From: Mesostigma viride
Lineage: Eukaryota > Streptophyta > Mesostigmatophyceae > Mesostigmatales > Mesostigmataceae
Assembly (NCBI GenBank): GCA_009746045.1
Contig: RPFO01000299.1
Span: forward strand, 2,058,630 to 2,122,629
Direction: 5' to 3'
Length of the DNA stretch: 64,000 nt
Part shown: positions 36,094 through 48,665 of the stretch, piece after piece
How the letters are laid out: each line of letters starts with the position of its first letter
Position numbering within the stretch: position 1 is the stretch's first letter
Program-made: the position numbers and the translations under genes
Notes under the pieces: generated by a model
Seen by the model: the letters and a program-made list of their open reading frames with translations, nothing else
What the model was told of the DNA's origin: nothing
Database searches by the model: none

Positions 36094-36746
36094 GGAATAT
36101 ACCAGTAGTGTAGATTAGATAGGCTTAGCCTTGCAAGTGGCCCACGCGCATGTGCGCCCATAATGGCCCCCATGGATGATGCTTTCAGTATCTAGCCGCG
36201 CCCAGCCTACAATGGGACCTCCCATGGATGATGCATTAAGAATTTAGCCATGCGATGCCTATGCAGGGAGTTACTCTCTGCTGAGATGCCATGTGTACAC
36301 CAGCTATAGCCTAGCCACATACCCTCCACCCCATATGTCATGCAGGCCTTCTAGGCCCTCTCCTCAAGCCCCCCCTGGGTGCCTGTGCTTGTTAAGGAGG
36401 CATGAACCATCATGGCGGTGCAGGTGCACCTTGTGCACCCAGAGCAGGTGACAGTTGTACATCCTCCACCTGCAGGTTGTAGCCCTGATTGTATTACAAA
36501 CCCATAGATGCCCCTTTCTCAGGGCTATGTGTTACATATGCTCCCAACGGAGCTATGATTTTAATTAATTAATTAATTAATCCATCCATCCATCCATCCA
36601 TCCATCCATCCATCCATCCATCCATCCATCCATTGATCGGGGTATAGTCCTAGTACAGCCATGCTACGTCCTGGCTATGATGAGATTACTTGCCCACGCT
36701 CCTAGTGTTATGCCATGCTCACATGGGTCTTATTGCACCCACAGAT
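36094..36746. other. LINE 3' UTR, tail and short (CATC)n
   Basis: Non-coding 3' region of the ORF1-type piece with a diverged ~65-bp duplication (36161 and 36208), a TTAAT-type tail at 36560-36580, a 52-bp CATC run to 36632, and about 110 bp of unique DNA. Confidence 0.6.
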
Positions 36747-37650
36747 TAATTAATTAATTAATTAATTAGACTCGTGCTCCCGTTGGGGAGTCACGGAGCA
36801 TTAACCCCGATGAATGGATGGATGGGTGCAAACATTCCTACCGGTCTAATCTATCTACATTGGCTACATACTACATCTATCTAGCAACATTCTAACTACA
36901 TCATCTATCTAGGCAGCCGCACGCTGCCCTAGGGGGAGCTATCTAGCGTGCCTCCCGTGGGATTGCACACGCGGGCGCTTCCCCACTGGGGGGGGCTCGT
37001 TGTCCTCTATGACCTGGGCCCACTTGGCCTTGTCCATCATCTTCTTCCAAATCACGGAGAGGCCGAGGCCCCCCATGTCCTCTACTAGCTGTTCTTTGAA
37101 GGTGCGGGCCTTGCGGCGTCTAACATCACTGGGCCCAGCCCACGTCAGGAGGTGCCGGCCAGGCTGGGCTGGTCGCAGTCCTGCGGGGGGGCCACGTGAG
37201 GTGTCTACCTGATTGGTGCGAGCTAGGTGCCCTACTAGCTGCAGGCGGCGTTGCTTAATTGTGCTGGTGATATAGGGCATGCCCTGGTACAGGTCCTCAT
37301 TGCGGACATGAGCAGCATATCCTACTCTGAAAATGGAACGCAGCATGCTGGTGACCGCGCCGTCCAGCTTGCGGGCCAGGTCGGCGGTGAGGGTCCACGT
37401 CTCGGCGCCATACGTGAGAACAGGAAGGACGAGGACCTTGAACAGGTCCTGTTTCTCGATCTTGCCCAGGGGCTTGCGCCATAGGGCCCGGTACTGGCGT
37501 AAAGCGTGCCAGGCGAGGGAGATGCGGTGGTCCACATCCACCTCGCAGCTAGGGAGCAGGCTGCCCAGCAGCTTAACCCACAGATTGCCGGATCGTTGGC
37601 GTGTCCGTTTAGCTAGCGTTCCCGAATGCAGCTGTGGCATGCCTTAGGCA
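36747..37650 (-). mobile_element. 5'-truncated non-LTR retrotransposon, minus strand
   Basis: The (TTAA/TAAT) tail is at 36747-36770 and the 3' UTR matches 35150-35310 in reverse complement. The body carries the RT C-terminal domain. The 5' break is near 37650, followed by another plus-strand LINE tail (37690-37770). Confidence 0.82.
36939..37640 (-). pseudogene. LINE RT C-terminal region (RTE/CR1-like)
   Basis: The frame contains HALRQYRALWRKPLGKIEKQ, then LVLPVLTYGAETWTLTADLA and RKLDGAVTSMLRSIF, the classic post-RT thumb/connection region of APE-type LINEs. It ends in a basic tail. The RT catalytic YADD motif and the endonuclease are absent, so only the last third or less of ORF2 is present. 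Its C terminus duplicates the plus-strand piece at 34954-35140. In family elements this part supports target-primed reverse transcription, but this copy is a dead fragment. Confidence 0.75.
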
Positions 37651-38060
37651 TGAAGGAGACTGGGGGTCTCTGCCCTTTCTCCTGTTGTGCACACACAGGG
37701 ATTAAAAGCACTTCGGTGCTCCGTGACTCCCCAACAGGAGCACGTGTTTAATTAATTAATTAATTAATTAATCGGGGTTAGCTAATGCTCCTTGACTCCC
37801 TAATGGGGGCATGAGTTTAATAAATGAATTAAGTAGTTAGTTAATTATAATCAGGTTGATTCAGATGAGGTCTGTGCTGGTTCCTTGTGGACTGGCCAGC
37901 CAGGGAGATATCTTCTTACATGGTCAGGCCCTTGCCGACCATGTAAGAACCTGTTAGGCGACGCAGTGGCCAGCATTGGACATACCGCCATAAGCACAAT
38001 CTCCACCCATATCGCCCCTATCCCCCCAGCGTCACCCCGGCCCCTCCACCTTCCACACAT
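37651..38060. other. LINE tail relics and a hairpin upstream of the Penelope-like gene
   Basis: A LINE 3' hairpin and TTAA-type tail lie at 37715-37775. An 11-bp inverted repeat (CTTACATGGTC, 37914-37924, and GACCATGTAAG, 37936-37946) precedes the RT gene. I searched by eye for the hammerhead core CUGAUGA...GAAA found in many Penelope-like elements and did not see it. Confidence 0.45.
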
Positions 38061-40382
38061 GTGTCCACCGATCCTTCCCTTTACTCCACCAGTCTCCGCT
38101 GCTTACGTCACATGTCTCGGCTTATGCAACGCGGCAACTTTCATGCATCCTATCTCGAAGCCTGCAGCTTGAAGAAGCTTACCAGCTTACACATTGCCGT
38201 CGGGTCGTGCTCCCCAGCTGATCTGCAAGTCCCCCGCTCCCATGCCACTAGTCTGCGAGGCCTTCTCTCACGTATCATTCGGCACCGTGTCAATGGGAAT
38301 GCAGATGCACTGCGTCCGCGCCGTTTGCTGATCTCACCTTTCATTCATGCTGCGATGGATGAGCTGTGTTTGCCACACATTCTGCATTTGCCGCAAGTGC
38401 AGGCTGCGATGCCGCTCGTGGTGCGCAACACTTTCGGCACTCCCATTGCTGCCTGGCATTACTCTCCCACCTTGGGACAAATGGTTTTCAGCAACGGGAA
38501 GGTCAGCCGCGATACAACGCCCACCGAGCTGGCCACCATCTTGGCAGGGCCCTGCCCCTGCCAACAACAACGGTATTTCAAGTACCTTGATCCCACCTCA
38601 CAGCACGTCATGACCGCTGACCTCAGCATCCTGCCGAGCCACACGCTTGTAGACCTTTTTGCCAAAGGCACCAAGTTTCGGCCGTGGGTCCAGCGCACGT
38701 GTGCCAAAGAGGTGAATGCACTGCTCTCCACATCACTGCGCAAATTTTGCAATGCCATGAGCACGGACCTACAGCTTGCTCCCCTTGCCATGGAACCGTG
38801 GTTTCGCGCCGTCATTCACGAATGCAATGCACGTCTCACCAGGCTTGATTACCGTCTCCAGCAGGTCCACCGCACCACCTGGCTCAACACCACAGATAAA
38901 GCACTTCTTGACCACTTCAAGCAGGACTTTATCATCACGTGTGTTGACAAGAGTGCCAACAACTTTGCTTTCATATGCAAGAAGCACTACCTTGCTACTT
39001 TGCAACACGAGTTGGCGTCCAGCCCTACCTATGTTCAGCGTGCACAGTCCACCGCCAGTATCACCGCTGCTCATCGGGCTTTTCTGCACAGCCAAAACAT
39101 TTTTGCTCGGGCATTCCTTAAGCGGCAGCGACGCGCCACCACCACTACGTTCCCATATCTGTATCTCACTCTTAAGCTGCACAAAACTCCTGTTGCTTTG
39201 CGCACCATTGCTGCGTCGCATTCAGCCCCACTGATGCCTCTCTCGAAACTCATCTGCCATGCTTTGAATGCTCTTCTCCCCGAAGCCAATGCATTATGGG
39301 TGGAGGTGCTGTCGAATGCCGGGTATGAATGCGCTGGTAGTTGGATCGTCATAGACTCAGCCCAAGTACGCCTACGCCTTGCCGCCCTTAGCCGTTCTAA
39401 GACAGCAGCAGAGAAACGTATACCTATGCCCATAGCCACCTATGATTTCACCACTCTATATACCACACTAGATTTGCACGATTTGAAAGCTCGTTTAGAT
39501 AGCCTCCTTACTCGTCTGTATGCACGTAGGCCTCACGGGCGCAACCACCTGCACGTGCGTGTTTCTCAGACCAAGCCCACGGCAACGTGGCTCTCAGGGA
39601 TCGCGGCAGGTGCTATCGTGCGGGATGGTTATAATTATATTATCACGAAGGCTGACCTTGTCCATTGGATCTCTTATCTTGTTGATAACACCTTCATCTG
39701 TTTTGCGGGCAATGTATACCAACAAGCTATCGGCATCCCTATGGGCACTAACTGTGCCGGGCTCCTTGCAAACCTCTATCTATACACTTATGAGCTTGCA
39801 TTCATGGAGAATCTCATTGCCTCAAACGATGATGTTCTCATCAGGCGTTTTATCCATACATGTCGATACATTGATGATGTCATCGCTTTCGACAACCCTG
39901 ATTTCGCAACCCATTTGTATATCACCGCTGGTCTGCCTGGCATCTACCCGCAAGCGTCCCTCACATTAAAGCTCACGTCGGAGGATACTCATTGCAATTA
40001 CCTCGATCTTAACATTACCCATAACAAGAAGGGCAGGCGTACGGCTATCTATGATAAGCGCAAGGATCCTAAATACCAGCAAATTCCTTTTATTCGTTAC
40101 CCCGATATTCACAGTCTCCTTTCCCACACAGCAAAATATGGTGTTGTTCTTTCTCAGTTACATCGTTTTTCCCGTCTTTGTTCTTATCGTGTTGATTTCA
40201 TCACGACTCTTGTTGAACTCTTGCAGCGTTTATTGGTCAAAGACTATGACCGAGCCATTATGCTCCGTCAAGTCCGATGTTTTTTGCAACGTCACCCACA
40301 TCTGTTCGGTGCTGCCCCTTGGCACAAGCTCTACAAACAGGTCGTGGACCGGCTGGATCGCATAGTATCTCCGCACATCTGA
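38061..40382 (+). CDS. Penelope-like element reverse transcriptase, 773 aa, intact frame
   Basis: The N-terminal half has the helical region and DKSANNFAFICKKHYLATL, then FPYLYLTLKLHKTP, conserved in one branch of Penelope-like RTs. Motif A is ATYDFTTLYTTLDL near 39440, motif B is QAIGIPMGTNCAGLLANLYL near 39722, and the catalytic YIDD is near 39866. The C-terminal SRLCSYRVDF and RQVRCF segments are also typical. I see no GIY-YIG nuclease at either end, so it may belong to the endonuclease-lacking PLEs or depend on another ORF. The first ATG is used; a longer frame upstream is not in phase. This is one of the few fully open genes in the window. Confidence 0.82.
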   Translation: MSTDPSLYSTSLRCLRHMSRLMQRGNFHASYLEACSLKKLTSLHIAVGSCSPADLQVPRSHATSLRGLLSRIIRHRVNGNADALRPRRLLISPFIHAAMDELCLPHILHLPQVQAAMPLVVRNTFGTPIAAWHYSPTLGQMVFSNGKVSRDTTPTELATILAGPCPCQQQRYFKYLDPTSQHVMTADLSILPSHTLVDLFAKGTKFRPWVQRTCAKEVNALLSTSLRKFCNAMSTDLQLAPLAMEPWFRAVIHECNARLTRLDYRLQQVHRTTWLNTTDKALLDHFKQDFIITCVDKSANNFAFICKKHYLATLQHELASSPTYVQRAQSTASITAAHRAFLHSQNIFARAFLKRQRRATTTTFPYLYLTLKLHKTPVALRTIAASHSAPLMPLSKLICHALNALLPEANALWVEVLSNAGYECAGSWIVIDSAQVRLRLAALSRSKTAAEKRIPMPIATYDFTTLYTTLDLHDLKARLDSLLTRLYARRPHGRNHLHVRVSQTKPTATWLSGIAAGAIVRDGYNYIITKADLVHWISYLVDNTFICFAGNVYQQAIGIPMGTNCAGLLANLYLYTYELAFMENLIASNDDVLIRRFIHTCRYIDDVIAFDNPDFATHLYITAGLPGIYPQASLTLKLTSEDTHCNYLDLNITHNKKGRRTAIYDKRKDPKYQQIPFIRYPDIHSLLSHTAKYGVVLSQLHRFSRLCSYRVDFITTLVELLQRLLVKDYDRAIMLRQVRCFLQRHPHLFGAAPWHKLYKQVVDRLDRIVSPHI

Positions 40383-42195
40383 ACCCTGTGATGCCAGATC
40401 TCCTTTGCGGCCGTTCCGAGCTTGGCACTGGATTCGTTGTCCACATCGTCGCGTCGCTGCCGCAACACGATGTTTTCTGGCATCCGCGGGCTTTTGGTTC
40501 CCGCCGCACATTTGAAAGTGCTGTCCTCCGGCTTTTTGCCTTTGCACCGTGTGCAGTTCTTGGACGTTTGGAATCATGGCATGGCTAACGTGATGACTGA
40601 CTAGCTAGACCTTTTCAGTGGTTTTCCATTTGCGGGTATTTCCTCGTAAATGGTGGGAGAGCGATCGCAGCAATGGTGCTCACCACTAGACACTCCCGGC
40701 CAGTTAGGCTAGAAACACACGCCCTGATCAAGCATGCTGTTTCCGGCCCCACCGTCTAGGTCATCTAGTCGCTCCACACGTAAGCCAGCCATAATTTCAA
40801 TGCACAAGGATACACATTTCCATCACCATTCATCTTCATCATCCTGAACGACTCGAAAACGCGGAAAAGATAACGGCAGGCTCGAGCTACCATGGTCCGG
40901 ATTCTCCCGATTTCTGGCCTGCGCTGGTTGTCTCTTTGATATTCTGATCTTTGATATGTTTGTAGACACGTGTGTAGTACTCCTACACACAGATCTCGAG
41001 TGATTTATCTAGTACCAAATCCGAAAGGCTTGCATCACTCCCCGGACAGGAGAACTTTTGCGGATGACTGTAGGTGTAAGTTGGCGATGCCATGGTAACC
41101 GGAGACGTCCGTCCTATAGTCAGCAAAATTGGTGCGAGAGGTCCCCAGTTCGATTCCGGTCGGATTCATTTGCAGATCGCGTTTTCCGCGTTTTCCGCGG
41201 CCCGGCACTGAACGCAAAGGTTTTCACCTTTGCGGAGTGTCTGATCAGAATACCGCCATATGTTTGTCTCCGCGATATGATTTTAGCTGACATGCAGAGC
41301 ACAGACATTGTTGGCGTCATCCGCTCAACCCCTCTTATTCAGACATGGGACCTCGGATGTGTAGGATTAGTAGCGTTGCCCAGGCGGACATTGTCAAAGA
41401 CTACGACCCCCCAGTTGTGGGTCCTAGGAAATTTAACAAGCATGATTGTCTCCTTGTTGATAGGCATTAATTAATCCTTGATGATAGGCATTGCTTGCGT
41501 GCAAGATTAGCTCGAGGCCCATATTTTAGACTACTAGCTGAGCTGTGGACATACATGTTGTTATTGACGTCTTGACGGATATTGACGTCTTGGGGTGACT
41601 TCCACTATATCTTCTTTGGGGAATTCAGAGATCCCGGTCCCCCAACATGGACATGAGACTAATTAAAATCAATTAATCAATGTCATGAATAGAGCGCGTT
41701 CATGACGTTCAGTCATGAACAGAGCCCTAACCTTAAACACATAAGAAAACAATTATGGCGGGCCATGTGACTTGGAATGTAAGAAGCTTAGCCCCCAAAC
41801 ATATTGTTGTCTCACGTAATGAATCACTTGCTGATCAACAAATCGATGGTTATCTCATAGGCACAATGTACCTCTGACCATCATTGCTGGCCCATGCATG
41901 CATGCACCAATGGCAGCCTACATGACACATACATCGCTTATTTGCCATGTAAAAAATGCGACAAAGTGTCCATATAGGTACTCATAGATTAGCACAAATT
42001 CCTTAGCACGATGTGGACAACTTTACTTAACGGTGAAAGCCTGTCTCGCCCTTATTGCCTTGAGGGTTCCCGGCGATAGGTCCTGTCTGTTGGTCGACAT
42101 TTTTCTTTTGCAGCTGGCCATCGTCGGTAGGTATGAATGATCTCGATGCTAGCAATTACGATGATGATACCCGAGGTAGTCTATACCTGGGATCG
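40383..42195. other. No gene recognised; possible PLE 3' region and unique DNA
   Basis: Only short incoherent frames. A tRNA-like stretch is listed separately. Small direct repeats occur around 41560-41600 (TTGACGTCTTG) and 41690-41725 (TCATGA motifs). Confidence 0.5.
41085..41167 (+). repeat. tRNA-like segment with pol III box B, candidate SINE head
   Basis: AGTTCGATTCC (41150-41160) matches a box B/T-arm, and TGGTAACCGG about 55 bp upstream loosely matches a box A. The arms do not close into a clean cloverleaf, so I do not call a tRNA gene. Confidence 0.3.
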
Positions 42196-42770
42196 AGAGC
42201 TTCTTCTTGTATGGCAATGCCGGCAGGGCGATGACGGTGACGGCCGTCACCGTCATCGCTCTCGACGGGCGTGATGAAAAGTACCTGGTTGATAGGCGGC
42301 AGCTATTCACAATATAGGCCGTTTTTTATTACTCCGAATAAAGAGTTAAGAGGTTGGCCCTCGGCAGGGCGATGACGGGGCGCTGACGGGGCGATGACGG
42401 GGCGATGACGGGGCGTTCACGCGCGTGATTAATAGAACCTGTTTGATAGGCAGCGGCTATTGGTAATATACTTTGTTGATTAAGAGAAGAGTTTAGATGT
42501 TGGCCCGTCGAGGGCGATGACGGTGACGAGCGTCACCGTCATCGCCCTCGACGGGCGTGATGAAAAGCCCATGTTTTATATGCGGTAGCTATTGGTAGTC
42601 CGTAGTATATAGGTCGTTGACTATCACTCCGAATAAAGAGTTAACAGGTTAAGGCCCTCGGCCGGGCGATGACGGGGCGATGACGGGGCGTTGACGCTCG
42701 TGATGAATAGGACCTGTTTGATAGGCGGCGGCTATTGCTAATATATAGGTCGGATATTTGTGTACCACCC
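42196..42770. repeat. Diverged ~145-bp tandem repeat with long palindromes
   Basis: Four units share GATAGGCGGCGGCTATT-like and GGGCGATGACGGGGCG phrases. A perfect 32-bp palindrome lies at about 42228-42259 (arm GCGATGACGGTGACGG). A near-perfect one (arm GGGCGATGACGGTGACG, 2-bp spacer) lies at about 42510-42545. Confidence 0.85.
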
Positions 42771-42788
42771 CCCTCCTTCCCGCGGCAG

Positions 42789-43762
42789 CAGTGTTTTTTT
42801 TAAGGTTTTCGTTACTAGTGGCGCTAGGCCACTTGTGGCGTTTCGAACTATGAAAACTTCAGTTTACTCGGCCAATGTGTGGCTTTAAGCCAATTAAAAT
42901 TGGGCTTGGCACGGCCACGTGTGGCGGGCTGGCTTTTTGGTGCAGCAAATGACCCTACCGGCAGCGGGGTCAGCGCGGCGCGGCGCCGTACTGGCATTCC
43001 AAGTTCAAAGTAGTTCAGAACAGTATGTTTAATTATCTTAAGTTCAAACTAGTAGAATTTATTAGAATCATTCACGCCTTAAGTTGGGTTCACGCCTGAA
43101 GTTGGGTTGACCAAAAACCTCGAACCCAACTTAAGGCGTGAATGCCTGTACACAAGGCGGGCGAGCGTCTCCGTCTCAGGCATCGGCGCCGGGCGTACTT
43201 GGTAAATTAACAACAACGATTACCACTACAGCCACTGCTTAACAAAACGATTACTGAAGTGCCGAAAGTCGAAACACATAGTCAATGCAATGCAGTACAG
43301 TACTGTATGGCTGGCGAGTGACTGGAACTGAGGCGCCAGCCGCCAGGCCGCCAGCCAGCTGAAGCCAGAAAATGCACACAAGCTGCAGTCTGCACAGTGC
43401 ACTCTGGTCTCTGGCAGCGGGCCACTTGCCACTTGGCACTTGGCCGGGCTCTACGTACATGCACTATGCAGTCAGTAAGTCAGTCAGTCATAGTAATACT
43501 CATAGTAGTTCTAGTACTAGGGAGGCTTGTGGCGGAACGCCGGCCGGAAGACCGGCTGACACCGCCAATTGTGGCGTAGCCTGTACTAGAGTGAACTTCA
43601 GGCACGGCCACCCTGTGGCGAAACGAAACTACAAAGTAGAACAGCACGGCCAAATTGTGGCTTCTTGGGTGCCCTGTCCAAGTGGGTGGCACCGCCACAT
43701 TTTGCCAAAAAAAGTGCCACACCGCCACATTTGGCGGTGTATCGCCACTAAAAAAAACACTG
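42789..43762. mobile_element. hAT-type non-autonomous transposon, 974 bp, 8-bp TSD
   Basis: The ends are CAGTGTTTTTTTT and its reverse complement. The 8-bp duplication CGCGGCAG lies on both sides (42781-42788 and 43763-43770). Subterminal copies of a (C)CACNTGTGGCG motif crowd both ends, as expected for hAT transposase binding. It has no transposase. An internal hairpin with 20-bp arms (CACGCCTTAAGTTGGGTT and its complement, about 43072-43142) is also present. It interrupts the minisatellite that continues at 43771. Confidence 0.93.
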
Positions 43763-44150
43763 CGCGGCAGGTACGCAGCGACCCGCTGTTGTCCTGGCTG
43801 CAATTGTGTATCACTTGTACGGTATTTGTGTATCACTTGTACGGTATTTGTGTATCACTTGTCCTCCTTCCCACGGCAGGTACGCAGCGACCCGCTGTTG
43901 TCCTGGCTGCAATTGTGTATCACTTGTACGGTATTTGTGTATCACTTGTACGGTATTTGTGTATCACTTGTCCTCCTTCCCACGGCAGGTACGCAGCGAC
44001 CCGCTGTTGTCCTGGCTGCAATTGTGTATCACTTGTACGGTATTTGTGTACCACCCCCCTCCTTCCCACGGCAGGTACGCAGCGCCCGGCTGTTGTCCTG
44101 GCTGCAGTTGTGTACCACCTGTACGGTATTTGTGTACCACCACCCTCCAT
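43763..44150. repeat. ~110-bp minisatellite, about 3.5 copies
   Basis: Units contain GGTACGCAGCGACCCGCTGT followed by one to three copies of a 28-bp TATCACTTGTACGGTATTTG phrase. The left part of the array is seen before the hAT insertion at 42755-42788. A 285-codon frame here is repeat in phase. Confidence 0.93.
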
Positions 44151-46010
<1,860 letters not shown>

Positions 46011-46014
46011 TGCA

Positions 46015-46400
46015 GCTTGCAAACGGCAAGGGCAAGCACCCGGGTAAGAGCAAAGGCAACCGCACGAGCAAAGGAAAGGGAAACTGGAAGAGCAAGCACA
46101 AGGCCAAGGAAAGGACAAAGGCACTTGTGCTTGCCAAAAGGGCAGGCTCAAGGGAAATGACAAGGGCAAGGGCAGGGGCAGGCACAAGGGAAGCGGATAA
46201 GGGCAAGGGCAGGCGCAAGGGAAAGAGATTAGGACAAGTCAAGCACGAGGGAACGGACAAGGGCAAGGGCAGGCACAAGGGAAAAGATGAAGACAAGGGC
46301 AGGCACTAGGGAAAGGATGAGGGCAACGGCAAACACTGGGGATCAAAGGATAGGGGCAAGGGCAGATGCTAGGGTAACAGTTAGGGCAAAGGCAGGCACA
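46015..46400. repeat. GGGCAAGGGCAGGC-type purine-rich repeat
   Basis: Degenerate short units built from GGGCAAG and GGCACAAGGGAAAG dominate. The Lys/Arg/Gly-rich frame through it is a composition effect. Confidence 0.8.
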
Positions 46401-46654
46401 AGAGAAGAATAAGGGGCCGTGAAGTATAAGTGGAAATGCGGGTGGCGACATGGGGTTCGATCGGGCCTGCTGATGCAAATGCAGATTTCAACTGCAGTGA
46501 CAAACACAAGCGTAGACATAGGCAACGACAAATTCCTTGCATGTGTGCCTTGCTCTTCACCGGCTGGCTCGTTTGCTAGTTGTCTAACAGTTTCTACCGA
46601 TAAACATCACTTGCCATTGTAAGGTCTGCCTTGCTGCCGTGCTAGTGGGTAGCT

Positions 46655-46885
46655 GGGTGATCGTGCTTGTTCCTTGTCAAGGGAGGGATGCATGTGGAGT
46701 AGGTGGGTGGGTGTGCTTGTTCCTTGCCAAGGAAGGGATGCACAAAGGTTAGATAGGTGCACGTGCTTGTTTCTTGTCAAGGGAGGGACGCACAAAGGGT
46801 AGGTGGGGGCACATGGTTGTGCCTCGTCAAGGGCGGGATGCACGAAGGGTAGGTGGGGGCATGTGGTTGGTCCTTGTCTTTTCAC
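46655..46885. repeat. ~45-bp minisatellite, about 5 copies
   Basis: The core CTTGTCAAGGGAGGGATGCA with flanking GGTGGG recurs at about 46673, 46723, 46775, 46826 and 46876, with substitutions. Confidence 0.85.
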
Positions 46886-47410
46886 CGCCCAAGCGATGGC
46901 GATGTAGCATGCATTATACATTTATTCGTGCATTAAAAATCACTTTCCTTACAAGCGGCCTTAGCCGACTCCATCTGCCGTTGCCATTTCTCCGTATTGC
47001 ATTGTCCGGACACGGTTTTTGTGTCGCAGGTCTTCCCCCGTAAAGGCACAAGCTGCCTGCGCGCGGAATTATGTGCAGACACCTCGGTTTCCAACACGAC
47101 GGCTTCCCGCACATATCGAGCTCTGGATGTACAACATCTTCCCCCGGCGCACTTGCTCCCGGATGGAGCTTCTGTGCGGTGCCGACATCCCCGGAGCTGT
47201 CCTAAGCACCGCATGGAAACAGTATTTCAAGCCACGAAGAGAAGCCACGAATTTGATATTGACTTGATATTGTCGTCAGAAGACTTGATATGCTATTTTC
47301 TGTGAAGGCGTTGGATTTTTGTGCATGACATGTAATCCTGCATTTAATAATGAAATTTTTTATGAAATAGGAACTCGTCTTGCATGAGCCTTGCTGCAAA
47401 TGCCATTCAT
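46886..47410. other. No gene recognised
   Basis: A frame at 46997-47305 follows a possible acceptor (TTTGTGTCGCAG at 47019-47030), but the product matches nothing I know. Confidence 0.3.
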
Positions 47411-47499
47411 TTTTTTCCCCCGGGTAAATGGGTGTTAGGGGTTAGGTTGACCGAAATGATAAGTGAAATCAAAGTGAAATTCTGATAAGTGACATGCGT

Positions 47500-47910
47500 A
47501 CTGCAATTCAGAACGACATAGCGACATGATTGTAGTACCGGTAGTGTACGCGAGAAGCATACGACGTCGTAACCTACGGGACCGAGTACCGGGATCGTAA
47601 ATTACCAACTCGTAAATTACTACCTCGCAAATTACTACCTCGTACCTTACTACCTCGTAGATTACTACCTCGTACATTACTACCTCGTACATTACTACCT
47701 CGTACATTACTACCTCGTAAATTACTACCTCGTAAATTACTACCTCGTAAATTACGACGTCGGATCTTACCTCGGATCTAACTCGTAGCTTACGAGAAAG
47801 ATCCGAACTCTTATACAAACGGTAAGAGTAGTCTGTGCCGTAAATTACCACCTCGTAATTTACGCCTCGGATCCTTTTTACTACCCTCGGACGAAAAGTA
47901 TAGTGTAACA
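47500..47910 (-). repeat. Right inverted terminus of the giant putative transposon
   Basis: The outermost 65 bp (47845-47910) are the reverse complement of the left terminus at 31052, without its extra TAC. Inside lie about ten 15-bp CGTAAATTACTACCT units (47590-47760). The tip abuts the start of the hAT transposase gene at 47911. Confidence 0.75.
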
Positions 47911-47972
47911 GCATCTGTGACTGCTTCTTTCTTCTCGACAACGAAATCCCATTCAGGCCCTTTCTTCGGCAT
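47911..47972 (-). pseudogene. First codons of the interrupted hAT transposase
   Basis: On the minus strand the ATG at 47972 opens MPKKGPEWDFVVEKKEAVTD, which has the length and W-x-F pattern that precedes a BED finger in hAT transposases. It stops at the tip of the inverted terminus. The finger itself (FCSFCNKNFS) is found at 27060-27095 in the same orientation. Joining the two flanks overlaps at GC. The frame is off by one base at the join, so an extra indel or an intron must be assumed. Confidence 0.55.
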
Positions 47973-48094
47973 GGCTGCAAATCGAAAATGGCTGCACAGT
48001 CGCACTGGCCTCGTCGTCGCTATATTGCATTACACCGTCAGTAGCACAGCTGGCATTTGCTGGCATAATATGCGTTATGTACTAGTAGTCCTAG
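47973..48094. other. Probable 5' flank of the hAT gene
   Basis: Short unique DNA that continues, after removal of the gypsy element, at 61612-61750. No motif stands out. Confidence 0.35.
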
Positions 48095-48665
48095 TGTTAC
48101 GTCGCGTAACAATTCGTTGTAGTTACGGACGTAAATTAGGTCCTTGGCCTCGGTTGTTCCTAGGTTACGTGCAGTTCTAGTTTGGACATGATTGTCCCCG
48201 TAACAGTACTGTGGTATAGTGGGTGCCTTTGGGCGCCGCGCCGCGTACTATATTAGTGGTCCTTATCCTTTTGTAGAATGTAGTGGACAGGCGTGCATCT
48301 GTGCACCTGCTTGTGTTTCTGTGTTTCTGCAGGCGAGGGCCAGGTCGGCCCGAGCCTGTTGGACCGTTGGTGACCATTTATGCACGTTCCACTCCTTGTG
48401 TGGTCACTCGGCGTGTGTTAAATGAATTAGCACATATTAGCTTGGGTCACGGCAGTTTAGTTGTGTTTCCTTCCTCTTTTCCTGGAGTAAACGGGTTTGA
48501 TTAAATGGCCTATGGCGTATTACAGTAGTACATATGTAAATGCATTGAGATCTGGTTCGTCTCGGTCGTCTTTCGCTAGGGGTGTAAATAGAAGCAGCCT
48601 CACTAGTTTAGGTAGTATCAGGACAGGTAGAGGTAGAGGTGGCGGCCGAGGCTTGCGGCGTAACA
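48095..48665 (+). repeat. Left LTR of the gypsy element
   Basis: 571 bp, TG...CA ends with a short inverted TGTTACG/CGTAACA. It appears identical to the right LTR on direct reading. Confidence 0.96.

Noticed and set aside
37901-37946. Hammerhead ribozyme upstream of the Penelope-like gene
   Set aside because: The hairpin is real, but the conserved CUGAUGA and GAAA cores are not visible.
41085-41167. tRNA gene
   Set aside because: Box B is good, but acceptor and anticodon arms do not close into a cloverleaf.
43763-44150. CRISPR-like direct repeats
   Set aside because: Units are contiguous without unique spacers and there are no cas genes; this is a minisatellite in eukaryotic DNA.
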